Shown: one piece after another, positions 23,890 through 35,100 of the stretch | How the letters are laid out: every line of letters begins with the position of its first letter | Numbering within the stretch: the stretch's first letter is position 1 | Notes under the pieces: model-generated | What the model was told of the DNA's origin: nothing | Database searches by the model: none | Seen by the model: only the letters and a program-made list of their open reading frames with translations | Translations under genes and position numbers: made by a program | Origin: Reclinomonas americana ATCC 50394 | Lineage: Eukaryota; Jakobida; Jakobea; Jakobida | Length of the DNA: 64,000 bases | Reading direction: 5' to 3' | Assembly: GCA_048213135.1 (NCBI GenBank) | Contig: PS015202.1 | Coordinates: 87,795-151,794, forward strand

Positions 23890-25912
23890 GCGCAGCAAGT
23901 GCAAATGCAAGTGCCGGTGAAACTGGCCGACACGCCGGAGCAGATTTCGCTGCCGAAAACCGCACTTTCGCCACTGCCGCAGCGACCGCGCAGCAGCGCG
24001 TCTCGCGCATCCGAGGGACCGCGAGCACTGGCGGATTCACCGCTGCGGTTGCGTGTGGCGGCGGTGGCGCTGTCACCGCGGCTGGGCACTCCGTCGGACC
24101 CCTCGTCGCCCATGCTGGACGATGCGGCGTCGGCGAATTCGGCATTCAAGGCTGTGCTGTCACCCCGGAATGTGCAATTACTCTCCGCGTTTGGGTCGCC
24201 CCGACCGTTTGATCCGACTGCCGCATCTCCATTCAAGGAGTTGCCAATGGGCGACGGAAGCAGCACGGCGGCGTCCTCGCAGCAGCACTCCTTCCTGTAC
24301 ACACCATCGTCTGTGGCTTCGACCGCCAGCCATTCTTCTCGTCGCCTCTCCTCGGAAATCGTGAATCACAACAGCGTCGGCGCAAGTGGCAGCACCATCA
24401 AGGTGAAGTTTTCTCTTTCCGTGCCTGTGTTTTTTTGGGGGAGTGTATTTCTGTTGCTGATGTTACTGTGCGTGACACACAGGTGCCACCGCTGTTCGTA
24501 CCGGGAACCGGCGGCTCACTTGCTGGCGGCAACAACATTCCGTCGGCACTCCAGCGCGATGACCATCAGTTGCCGGTGTGTGTCCATACCTGGGTGTGTA
24601 TGTGTGCTATATGTGTATCTCTACAAGGTTGCACTCACTGACCGCCCCACCTCGTTTGTGTTACCCAGGCCAAGCGAACACTGTCGCCACCGAATCGGTC
24701 GAGCGGCTCCTCGGCCCACCCCATTGTGCCGCCACTGTTGTCGTTGCGCCAAGTCAGCGCCAACAACTCGCTCCTCAACAGCAGCACGTTGACGGAGGAC
24801 AGAGACAACGACCACTCGCTCGGCAACTCGCAGATCCACACCGGCTCCGATGAGTACGAGGATGCGTCGCCGAGGAGAAAACAGCGGACACCGCGCTCGC
24901 GGCCGAGCTCATCGCAGGTCACACCACGGGAGCGCAAGGCACTGACGCCACGTGAACGGAGCTCACGAATGGTCGGTCGCTCCAAAGTACGCGGTGGCGC
25001 CGGCGCCAACGATGCGATTGGACTGGAGATCGGTGATCGCGTCACGGCCACAGCCGACGCACGTCCGGGCACCATCCGTTTCATGGGCTACACCAAGTTC
25101 TCGGAGGGCTTTTGGATTGGCATTGAGCTCGACGAGCCCTGTTGCGTCACTTTTTACTTTTCCCCCTGTGCTGGTGTGTGATTTTATGTCTCTCACCGCC
25201 GACACACGCCCGGAGCAGTTGGCAAGAACGACGGCAAGGTCAGCAACACGCGCTATTTTTCGTGCCCGCCAATGTGCGGAGTGTTTGCACGTCCGTCGGC
25301 CGTCATTCTCTTGCGGAGAGAGTCGGTATGTGCTCGTTTGTTGTTGATTTTATTGGTTCGCAAGTACTGCCTCTTACGTGCATCTCTTTCAGGTGAGCGA
25401 TCGCGGCGCAAGTCCTAACCGAGCTGCGGCAGCACAAAGGTGTGCACTGTTGTTGTTTTTCCTTTGCTGTCTGTGCGGTACAACTTTCTCATTCGTGTGT
25501 GACGCAGACGCCCGAACAAGAGCCCCGGCAGATCTATCGCTGGCAATCCTGCTGTTGGAAGCAGCACACTCGAGAGTCCACGGTACGCGGTCACAGAAAC
25601 GCGCAGCATCATACTGCCCACCTCTTCGTCTCATTTGTGGTGCATGGCAGACTGCCCCGACTTTCCACCGAGAGACTAGTGTCGTACAGCAGTCCGCGGA
25701 GGGCGCCACACGAGCCACTGTCGGCTCGTGACGCGCCAACTGGTATTCCGTCACCGCGACGATTGGCACCCACGGCTCCGGCCACCACGCGACCGAGTGG
25801 CACTAGCGGCTCGTCGACAGTGGGCGCCACGGTCAGGAGACCTAGCGGGGCAGGCGGCGGCTCGATAACACCGCGAGAGCGATCGCTTGTTCGTGCGGGA
25901 ATCAAGCGTTGA
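22902..25912 (+). CDS. Coiled-coil, polyQ, CAP-Gly protein
   Basis: Exon 1 22902-22934 (MTTEVEELRSE) splices in phase 0 to 23029 (NALLRSENKELRLELEQLKG), a parallel-type coiled coil running to about residue 80. Then come poly-Ala, Ser/Pro-rich spacer, a polyQ block (23799-23890, broken by LLL) and more Ser/Pro-rich sequence. A C-terminal CAP-Gly domain follows: IGDRVTATADARPGTIRFMG, FSEGFWIGIELDEP, intron 25141 with GTTGCGT donor, then FGKNDGKVSNTRYF, CGVFARPSAVIL. All CAP-Gly core residues including GKNDG are kept. The gene ends in a basic Ser/Arg tail (RPSGAGGGSITPRERS, LVRAGIKR). Likely a microtubule plus-end binding protein, by family. It is divergent from the previous CAP-Gly gene. Confidence 0.8.
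23799..23890 (+). repeat. CAG/CAA repeat (polyQ)
   Basis: Mixed CAG/CAA codons encode two Gln runs separated by Leu residues inside the coiled-coil CAP-Gly protein. CAA interruptions are frequent, which usually slows expansion. Confidence 0.9.
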
Positions 25913-26378
25913 TGGCATGTGTGTGTGAAAGAGAGAGAGAGAGAGCATTCCTGTGGGTGTGTGTGATTAGGAGGAGATATCACGGAGCGCCAAAATTGTA
26001 CGGACCCTTGTCTTTTTTTGTGATACATTAGACTCACACAAAATAGGTTGTTAACCACACCACTTCTGCACACATGAGTTAAAAAAAGAGAGTGGGATAC
26101 CACACGTCGTGAGCAAGAGATAGAGAAAGGAAGTTGATCATCATGCACACGCCGGGCGGTCATCTCGGCTCGTCCTACCGACCGACCGCACCCCGTGTAG
26201 GCCGCCTCACCACTCTGTGTGTGCGGCACGGCGACAAGTAAGCATAATCTCGTCCACCCAACAATAATTTCAGCACGGCATTGCACGCAACGGTGGTGGG
26301 TTGGTGCCCGTGGTGCCTGCGGCGGTTGCCGAGCGCTGTCCAATACGTCTCCTGCAGATATGCACAGCTTAGCAAAGG
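25913..26378. other. Convergent 3' intergenic region
   Basis: Lies between the 3' ends of two CAP-Gly genes. If a GTGCGT donor just upstream of the stop at 26379 is used, the minus gene could extend into a different short C-terminus ending near 26270. Otherwise I see only GA/GT simple sequence (about 25918-25965) and no gene. Confidence 0.5.
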
Positions 26379-29300
26379 CTACGCACTGCACGCCAGTGCA
26401 CATAAGGAAACGCACCGTGGGCTCTCGGCTTGTCCGCGCGCCACCATGGCCACGTTGACAGGCGATCGTCTCTTGTCGTGCAGCTGTGACAGTGCCGCTG
26501 GTACTGGCGCCACAAACTCCGGCGATTCTCGAGTGTTACTGGAGGAACGCAGTGGACTGCGTGTGGCTGGCCGTTGTGCACGTCTGCAAGCACACACACA
26601 CACCATATGAGACAGGAGAATGGCGGCGACAAGCCCTCCACACGGCACGTACCGAGGACTGGTAAGTGCCTCCACATCACGCGGCTGGTATTGATGGACT
26701 CGCGACGAGTGCGGCGGTGAGTTTCCACGCGGATTGCTCGACGGTCGCGGCGATCCCACCGGGCTGGTGGTGTCGCTGTATGAAGAGAGATGTGCGTCGT
26801 CAGCACAAAATGTAAACGGTGGTGCTTTTGTGCCTCTCTCACAAACACACCGAGGATTGCGCCGACTGGGGACGGCAGACGAGGAGCGTCGTGGTGGCGA
26901 GCTCTCACGGCGGCCGTTGCCGCTCGAGGATCCCGAGGCCGCCGCAACTGCACCCTCATCCGGCTGATCCCAGTACGGAATGACGCCCGACGGGCGGGCA
27001 AACACGCCGTGGAACATTTGGCACGTAAAGTAGCGCACGCCCTTGACTTTGCCGTCGTTCTTGCCATACGGTTTGTCGAGCTCAATGCCCACCCACAGAC
27101 CGTCGGCAAACTTGGTCGGCCCAACGTAGCGAATCGTTCCCAGCAAGAACTCTTGCGTCACTGTCACACGATCGCCGACTTCGAAATGGTGCACGCGGCT
27201 CGGATCGCTCATTGGCTGCACAGAACAAATCAGTACGCAGCGCGACAAGACAACGGCAACTGTGCATGATCGCAACGTCAATGCCTTCCGGAGTGCTGTT
27301 CCTCGATGAGCGGCCATCGGATGTGGTCGATCCCGGGCGGCTGCCACGGCGCGGTGGCGACATGCGACCGCCCGGACCGCCCGGACCTGGTGACTGCTGC
27401 CGAGTAGGACCACGGGCCGACTGTGGTACCATCACACCCGACGCCAGTGTCGAATCGGAGCGGGAACCGAAACTGCCACGCAGTGTCGAGGTCTCCGATC
27501 GCGTCGACCGGTTGGTCAACAAACCACCCTCGTCTTCGGCAATCCCGTCGTGCCCAACACCACCTCCGTACTCGGCCGACAGCACCGTGTCGTGCACTGG
27601 AATGACATGCGGCCGGCCAGGAATGCGCTGGAACGGGTGGTACTTGATCGGATTCGAGTAGGCACCAGAGGTTTCGTGCACGACGCGCTCGACACGCTCC
27701 AGTGAAGTCAGCTCGTGCTTGATTTCGAATCGCNNNNNNNNNNNNNNNNNNNNNNNNNNNNNNNNNNNNNNNNNNNNNNNNNNNNNNNNNNNNNNNNNNN
27801 NNNNNNNNNNNNNNNNNNNNNNNNNNNNNNNNNNNNNNNNNNNNNNNNNNNNNNNNNNNNNNNNNNNNNNNNNNNNNNNNNNNNNNNNNNNNNNNNNNNN
27901 NNNNNNNNNNNNNNNNNNNNNNNNNNNNNNNNNNNNNNNNNNNNNNNNNNNNNNNNNNNNNNNNNNNNNNNNNNNNNNNNNNNNNNNNNNNNNNNNNNNN
28001 NNNNNNNNNNNNNNNNNNNNNNNNNNNNNNNNNNNNNNNNNNNNNNNNNNNNNNNNNNNNNNNNNNNNNNNNNNNNNNNNNNNNNNNNNNNNNNNNNNNN
28101 NNNNNNNNNNNNNNNNNNNNNNNNNNNNNNNNNNNNNNNNNNNNNNNNNNNNNNNGGTCCCTGGTGCATGGCTGTCGGCGGATGGCGCTCGTAGCCGTCA
28201 GCCGCCGTGTCGACACTGTTGAGCACGTCCAGCGGCTCCACCGGCTCGGGGCGCGGCTCACGAGACGGCGACCGGCTCGCTCGTCGGTCGGTGGACGACG
28301 ATCGCTGGTGCACCGCTGGCTTCGTGTTCAGCGTCGGCAGTGGCCGCTGCTGCTGCGTGGGCGACGACGAGTGCTGCAACCGCGGCGATATCGCCGGCTG
28401 GAAGGCCGACGCTCCGCCAACGTCGTCGCGAGGGCTCACTGGCGATGTTGTGTCGCGCGGTGACAAGCCAATGAGACGTGGCGACTGCGGTCCAAGCGGC
28501 GGCTGGAACGACGGCATCGAAGACTCGTTGGCGGCAGGGCGCATCGGTCGCGGTGAAATGGCGTTCTTGGGCACCGTCGACAGATCGAGCGGCAAAATGA
28601 CAGCTGGGTTGCGTGACAGCGTGTCAGGCACACCGGGAGTGTTTTCAGATGGCGGTGGCCACCGTCCGGCGTTGCCTCCATTCGGCACATTCAACAGCGG
28701 CACATTGACACGCGTGGGCGAAGGCCGATTGTTGCCGGCTCCAATCGCGTCCAGTTGAGCCTTGAGCTCTGCATTGCGCTTCTTCAAGTCTGTGTTCTTG
28801 CGCTCCTCCTGTATACTCCGTCGTGTGAGATACACCATTATGTGCGCGACAGCAGCAGCAGCAACGCAACCTCCCGCAAGGAGTTCTCCAACTGCTGAAC
28901 GAGCTGATTGCTGGCTGCANNNNNNNNNNNNNNNNNNNNNNNNNNNNNNNNNNNNNNNNNNNNNNNNNNNNNNNNTTCAGCTGCTCCTGGCTCTTGCGCG
29001 ACTCGGCGTGCCTCTTGGCCTGGTTCTGCGCACGCACAACCTCATCCTGTGCTGTGCGCAACTCGGCTCGGAGATCCCAAATCTCATCGTGCAGATTAGA
29101 CAGGCTGTCCGCATTCGGCAGACTGCTGGTGGCCGAGCGTCGCAGTGCGTCATTGGTGCGCTCCACTTCCTCGCGCTTCATGCGCAGGTGCGCCACTTGG
29201 CCCTCCAGTTCGGCTATGCGGTCGGCAGCGGCGGCTGCGGCCGCCACGTCGGCTCTAAACGCGGCATTGCCACCAGCGTGCGAACCGATGGTGGGCGACG

Positions 29301-30863
29301 GGCCAGAGCGCGGAGTGAGGCCAGCTGCTTGGCGTGAGACCTCCTCCAGTCGCTTGCGCATCTCCGACAAGCGGCGGGAGAGCGACTCGTTCTGCTCCGT
29401 CAGCTGCGCATCAACGAAAGAAAACAAAACGGGGCGTGAGACACATTCATTTGTGGCGCGTCACACTGCGGAGCACACGCACCTCAATGTTCACCCGCTG
29501 CAGCTGCTGGACCACTGCACTGGCGTCGCTGTCCACCGACAGCGCGTGCAACTGTCGCGTCTCTTGCACGAGGCGCAGCAGTCGCTCATTCTCCTCCTGC
29601 AAGCGGTGCGCCTCACTGCCGGGTGGACCAACGTCGCCACTGCCGGAGCGACCGACTTGACCGCGCAGACGATCAATCTCCTCCTGACAGCGCAACAGTT
29701 CCATGCGCAGTTCCTGGTTCTGCAACGAATGGAAGAGGGGGANNNNNNNNNNNNNNNNNNNNNNNNNNNNNNNNNNNNNNNNNNNNNNNNNNNNNNNNNN
29801 NNNNNNNNNNNNNNNNNNNNNNNNNNNNNNNNNNNNNNNNNNNNNNNNNNNNNNNNNNNNNNNNNNNNNNNNNNNNNNNNNNNNNNNNNNNNNNNNNNNN
29901 NNNNNNNNNNNNNNNNNNNNNNNNNNNNNNNNNNNNNNNNNNNNNNNNNNNNNNNNNNNNNNNNNNNNNNNNNNNNNNNNNNNNNNNNNNNNNNNNNNNN
30001 NNNNNNNNNNNNNNNNNNNNNNNNNNNNNNNNNNNNNNNNNNNNNNNNNNNNNNNNNNNNNNNNNNNNNNNNNNNNNNNNNNNNNNNNNNNNNTGAGTGA
30101 AAAAAAGAGAAGTGGTCTCGCTTCAACTGCATCCATGATTGACGCAACTGCGCGGCGCAAGTCCTCCGGTGCACCACCAGCACCGCCACGAGATTGCTGC
30201 AACTGACCGCGCAACTTCTCCAGCTGCGAGTTGATTTCGAGGTTCTTCTGACGCAGCGCCAGCGAGTCCTTGATAACTGCCTCCATGTCGGCCCCTCGAT
30301 CCTGCTGCGACTTGTTGCGTTGCAGCGCCGCGTCCAGCTCGAGTGACAATTGCTGGTTCTCGGCCTGCAGCTGCGAGGCCTGATCGCGCAACACATGACC
30401 GTCGTTTTGCGCCAACTCCAGTTCGTGCTCCAGCTTCTCGCAATGCCCCTCCAGACGCCGCAAGTTCTTGTCGTAGTTGGTGCACTGTTTCTTGACCTCC
30501 ATCAGCTCCGTACGAAGGGCCTCCACCTCCCGCTCGCGCAGTGCCGCCGAGTCCTGCAGCACCTGAAACTCGGACTTGGTGCGCTGGATTTGCGAGGAGA
30601 GCGAGGCATTGATGCGTGCCAACTCTGCCTTCTCCCGGGTCGCTCGCTCCAACTGGCTACGCACATCCGCCAAGTGCGCATCCTCTGCGGCTCCCGGCGG
30701 CGGCACAGCAGCCTTGCGATTGAGGAACTCGATCTGACGCTTCGCCTTTTCGCAGTCGTCCTCCAACTGCAAAATCTTGTCGCGCATCTGCGAAATGTCG
30801 GCTGCATGACCAACAACAACGATAAGAGAATGTGAGCAACGCAGTGACTACAAACAAAGAATG

Positions 30864-30910
<47 letters not shown>

Positions 30911-32105
30911 TCGACTGCTCACCGTCATCAGTGTTCTTCTGTTCCCGAGCCGCAAACAACTCGCGTTCCAGCTGACGAATGCGATCCGCCTGCTGATCGG
31001 GTGGTGCGCGGGTGGCGGTGGAACTGCTCGTTGCCGCGGCCGCACGCAGCTGCTCGACTTGTGTGGCGAGTGCATCGCGCTGCTGCTTCATGTTCTCCAG
31101 CTCCTGCAACGTCTTCTCAAACATCTTCGTCTGCAACACTTGTCCGATGCGCGGATCGTTGCCACCGGCAGGCGTTGGCACACCGCCACCGCGAGTGACA
31201 GTGTTGGAGACTGAGCCTGCAGGCTCCGCGGCATCCGCAGCCGCCGAAGCACCAGCTGGCCTGGCCTCTGTGTGCGTACATGCGGCGATGAGATACAGTG
31301 TTGCACAGATCGCTGTAATATGCGCGCAGCAAAGCATTCACGCACCTGCGATTCCGGCAACACTGGCCACCACTGCGTCGTTGAGGAAGGAGCCCTCACC
31401 GCAACCGGTGAGAACCACGATTTCCCTGCGGTGCTTCGTGTTGACGAACACGAGGCCGTGAGAGTGTCGCGGGTCCGGCACCGCGCCCGTCACTTTCGGC
31501 CACTCCCACTTGTGCTTCGTCACGTTCAGAATCGCCACCTCGCTGTTGCACTCTTGCGCCTCGTTGGCGCCTCCAAACAGCATGAGCTGTGAATCCGAGA
31601 TGCGCACAATGCGATGCGAGTTGCGCGGTGACGGAGGAATGCCGTCGAGTCGCAGCTCGCTCCACGTCATGGTCTTGAGGTCGAGGCGGAAAACGTCGTT
31701 GAAGTGTGTCTTCAGGTCGGTGCCTCCCACAATGTACAGCGAATCGCCAATCACCGCAGCGTCGTGATTGCCTCGCGGCGCCGGCGGCTGTCCGATGACT
31801 TCAGGCGATCCCCATCTGCACATGCCTGTGCGGAGGAGCCTGTGAGCGCGCAGAGAGAAAAGANNNNNNNNNNNNNNNNNNNNCACACAGGCACGCACGC
31901 ATACACACACATAGAGCAACACACAGAGGCACGGAGAGAGGGGATACCGTGTGCACAGAGCGTAACGGCCATGACACGCACTTTGACGCAAAGACACACA
32001 ACACAGAACATCGCACAGACAAGAATGCGCAACTGTGCAGACGCCCGCGGCCTGGCGCGGCTCAGGCGGCTCGCCATCAAAGTCGCGCGTCTCCCACTGC
32101 AACAT
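26379..32105 (-). CDS. Kelch - coiled-coil - CAP-Gly protein
   Basis: ATG 32105 (MLQWETRDFDGEPPEPRQAAG). Kelch-type repeats follow (31800-31340): PPAPRGNHDAAVIGDSLYIV with GG, PPSPRNSHRIVRISDSQLML with FGG, VPDPRHSHGLVFVNTKHRRE. A very long coiled coil occupies 31260-28780 (TKMFEKTLQELENMKQQRDA, LQLEDDCEKAKRQIEFLN, LTEQNESLSRRLSEMRKRLE). A Ser/Pro-rich linker follows, then a CAP-Gly domain at about 27210-26960: FEVGDRVTVTQEFLLGTIRY, FADGLWVGIELDKPYGKNDG, FHGVFARPSGVIPY. The architecture unites the Kelch/coiled-coil plan of fungal Tea1 with the CAP-Gly of CLIP-170/Tip1 (family knowledge), suggesting a cell-polarity plus-end protein. Four N runs lie inside, but reading direction and coiled-coil frame continue across each. 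The C-terminus is provisional. Confidence 0.75.
27734..28155. other. Assembly gap (422 N)
   Basis: A run of N in the Ser/Pro-rich linker of the Kelch-CAP-Gly gene. Flanking sequence on both sides is coding-like on the minus strand. Confidence 0.99.
29743..30093. other. Assembly gap (351 N)
   Basis: A run of N in the coiled-coil part of the Kelch-CAP-Gly gene, possibly covering one intron. A smaller gap (28920-28975) lies further downstream in the gene, and two placeholder gaps of exactly 20 N are at 31864-31883 and 33067-33086. Confidence 0.99.
30868..30906. repeat. (CA)n dinucleotide repeat in an intron
   Basis: An uninterrupted CA run of about 39 bp inside an intron of the Kelch-CAP-Gly gene. 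It is the longest pure example of the CA/GT tracts found in many introns here. Confidence 0.9.
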
Positions 32106-32154
32106 CGATTTTGTGACAGTGAGTGGCAGGACAAAACAGAAATGCACTCTGGCG
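32106..32154. promoter_or_regulatory. 49-bp divergent start-codon spacer (putative shared promoter)
   Basis: Only 49 bp separate the ATG of the Kelch-CAP-Gly gene (minus) from the ATG of the large orphan gene (plus). Both transcripts must start here or inside the opposite gene. No TATA-like element is obvious. The assignment is positional. Confidence 0.45.
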
Positions 32155-35100
32155 ATGAGTGAGCAACGCGCGGCCTTTGTGCGCGCTCTCTCGCGACACG
32201 TGCATCGCTGTCACGAGCATCAACTGCAACAACAACAGCAGCAGCAGCAGGCAGCACCACTGCAGCAGCCACAAGAAGAAGAGGAAGATGATGTGTGGTG
32301 GCGATCTCCCTGGCAACGTCTGCAGAGGTGTGTGTATGTATGCTCTCTCATTTCCACGCGGTCACTGACAGTGGAAAGTGGGGATAACCCCCCGCAGGTG
32401 GGCGCATTGGGTGTGGACTGGTCGTGAGGATTCTCTGCCCGCAGCTGCGTTGCCGTCCACAGTGACGACAACAGCAACGACGACTGCTGCAGTGGCTGTG
32501 TCGTCGACGCTGGAAGACAAGGCGCGAGTGACACTCGAGTTGCGACGAGTGCTGCAGGGCATGGGCGGTGGCCGACTGGCGCGTCGTGTGCAGCTGCTCG
32601 AGTTGCAGCTGCTGTCGCAGGTGGCGCTGCAGTATGTGCCCGCGTTGCGGTTTGTTGAAGTCTCTCTCTGTGTGTGTGGCTGTCTGCGCAGACTAGAGAC
32701 TGACGCGCTCCCGTGCAGGCCGCAAGTGGCGCGTCTGGTGCAACTCGTGGATTCCGCGTCGAGATCGCCAACCGTGCCCGCAGCAGCAGCAGCACCACGG
32801 CAGCAACAGCAGAAGCAGCATCGTCATGTTCCGCGACGGAGTTCCGAAAGTGCGCCGTCGCAGCTGTCGTTTGTGGTGTCGCCTCGAGCGCACATGGAGC
32901 AGCTGTTGTTCGGGCGCAGCGACACTCATGTGTCGGTGGAGAGCGCGGTGCCGGTGACTCCGACACTGGAGCGCAGTGGCGATGTGGGCGTTGGTGTGGG
33001 AGTGCGCGATTTGCGGACTGATGGCGTCGAGGGTCCAGCCGTGTTTATGCCGTTGCCACTGTCGGTNNNNNNNNNNNNNNNNNNNNGCTTGCTGCCATCG
33101 AGTCTGAGGATGCTTACGATCCGGCGGTGGGTGCTGCGCAGTGCGAGACTCTTTCTCTCTCTCTCTCTGACATTCCCGACTCCAGGTGCGACCAAAGAGT
33201 CCACTTTCGCCGCTGTCGGCGAGCAGCTTGCCGCGAACGGCGTCCTCGGTGTCGATGGGCTCGCCTGTCATGTGATTACTGAGTTGCCTGCGCTGTTCGT
33301 TCGGCGGTGTTTTCTTTGCATGCGCGGTGCCGCGCACTCACACTCCCCGTAACACAGACCTGCTCTGACGGCCGAGCCGGTGGCCGCCAGTCGACGGCGA
33401 CAGCAGCAGCAGCAGCCGCAGCAGCAGTCGAGCGTGAAAATTGTCGACATTGATGAGCTCCGACGTCACGCTCGTGCCCGTGTCGCTGCCACTCGCCGCC
33501 CGCCTGCAGCTCGCGGCATTGCCCCTCCGGCCACCTTGCCGACATTGCCTGCCCCCTCAGCAGCAGCGACGGCAGCAGCACCTTTATCAACTCCACTGGC
33601 GCAGCCCGCGACCGAGGACACAGAGGACGACGAGGCAGCGGTGGGTGAGGCCTTGGATCCGGGAGCCCCGATTGTGCGTTGGCTGAGCGCGGGGCCTCTG
33701 GGACCGCCATCGTGGTCTCTCCGTGGTCTAGCTTCGTGGTTCCTCGGCTCACAGCTGCCTCGTGGTGGCACTCACCGGGCCATTGGCTTGTTGGAGAACG
33801 ACATCGCACGAGCGCGTGGGGAGGCTGGCAACAGCATTATCGTTCAACAGGGGTTGCCTGTTGTTCCCGACGATGTGGGACCTCTGCCCACTGGCAACCC
33901 GCTGGTCACCCGCACCACGCTGCACCACGGTACATTTGGGTACGGCCGATTCGAGCTGTTGGAGAGTGAGCAGCAGGCCGTCGAAGCGTTGGTGGGCGGT
34001 GGTGGCGGTCTGCAGCAGCTACTGCGTGGACCTGAGCAGGGTGTTGATGTGTTGCGGCGAGTGCTCGCACGTTCCACGGCACCACTGCAGGTAAGCCACA
34101 CACACACACACACAGCAAACATCTCTTTTTCTTGCTCGCAGCTGTGTCTCACAACCGCGCTTCAATCCAACAGCGATTGACGCGGCTTCTGAAAAGCGGA
34201 CAGCGATTAAAGTCAGACCGTCTCGTCGGCGCTGGCTCGCAACTGAGTGACGACGAAAACAACGGCGAAGTGCGCCTGGCACAGCGCCTGGCGGACGAGT
34301 CGGTGGCGGAGACCGCGGAGTCGTCTGTGGCACTGCTGCCGCCCGAGCCGGTGGGTTCCAGTCTTGTCATGTCTACTCCGCGCTCTATCGCAGAGGTTCT
34401 ACCTGCTGCGCTGGCGGCGAACAAGCGGTGAGCACACTGGCCTTGCGCGTGTTTTGTTTTCGTTGACTGAACAATTTTTTTGAGCGACGATAGAGTTCTG
34501 GCTGAGAGTGCGTCGCCGCTGGTGCGGGTGTATGAGCTGGATGGAGGCGAGCCTGCGGTGGCACACCAGCAACAGAGAGTTGCAGCGGCTCGACACTCGT
34601 GGGTGGCAGTGGACGCGGTTCAAGACGCGCAGCGGGCGCTCCGAGAGACAGACGGCGCAATGGTGGAAACCAGTGACACGCCGCTGCCACATCGTGCGCT
34701 TGCGCAATGGGGTGACTCACAGCGGACATTGTGGGCACGGTTGCGCCGCACTGCTCTTGTGGAGACCGTGGAGGAGCTGGCAGCACAGAGTGCGATTGTG
34801 GTGTCGCCACAGCTTGCAGCAGTCGTGTCTCTGGCTCGCGTTGCGACAACGGCTGAAACCGATGTTGTTGTGCGTGCTGCGCCGTCGTCGCAGACGTTTG
34901 AACGGGGTGACGTGCAACTGAGACACATGGCCGAATTCCTTGAGCAGCGTTCTGCAGCTCGAGGAGCGCAGGAGGGTGCGCTGCCTGTTGACGGCGATTT
35001 GCGTGCGCCCGGGAGTGGAGGACAATTGTTCCGTGCTGCGCAGTTGGGTGTTCACGCGCGGGAGGAACCATCATCGTCGTCGTCGTCGTCGTCGGCAGGT

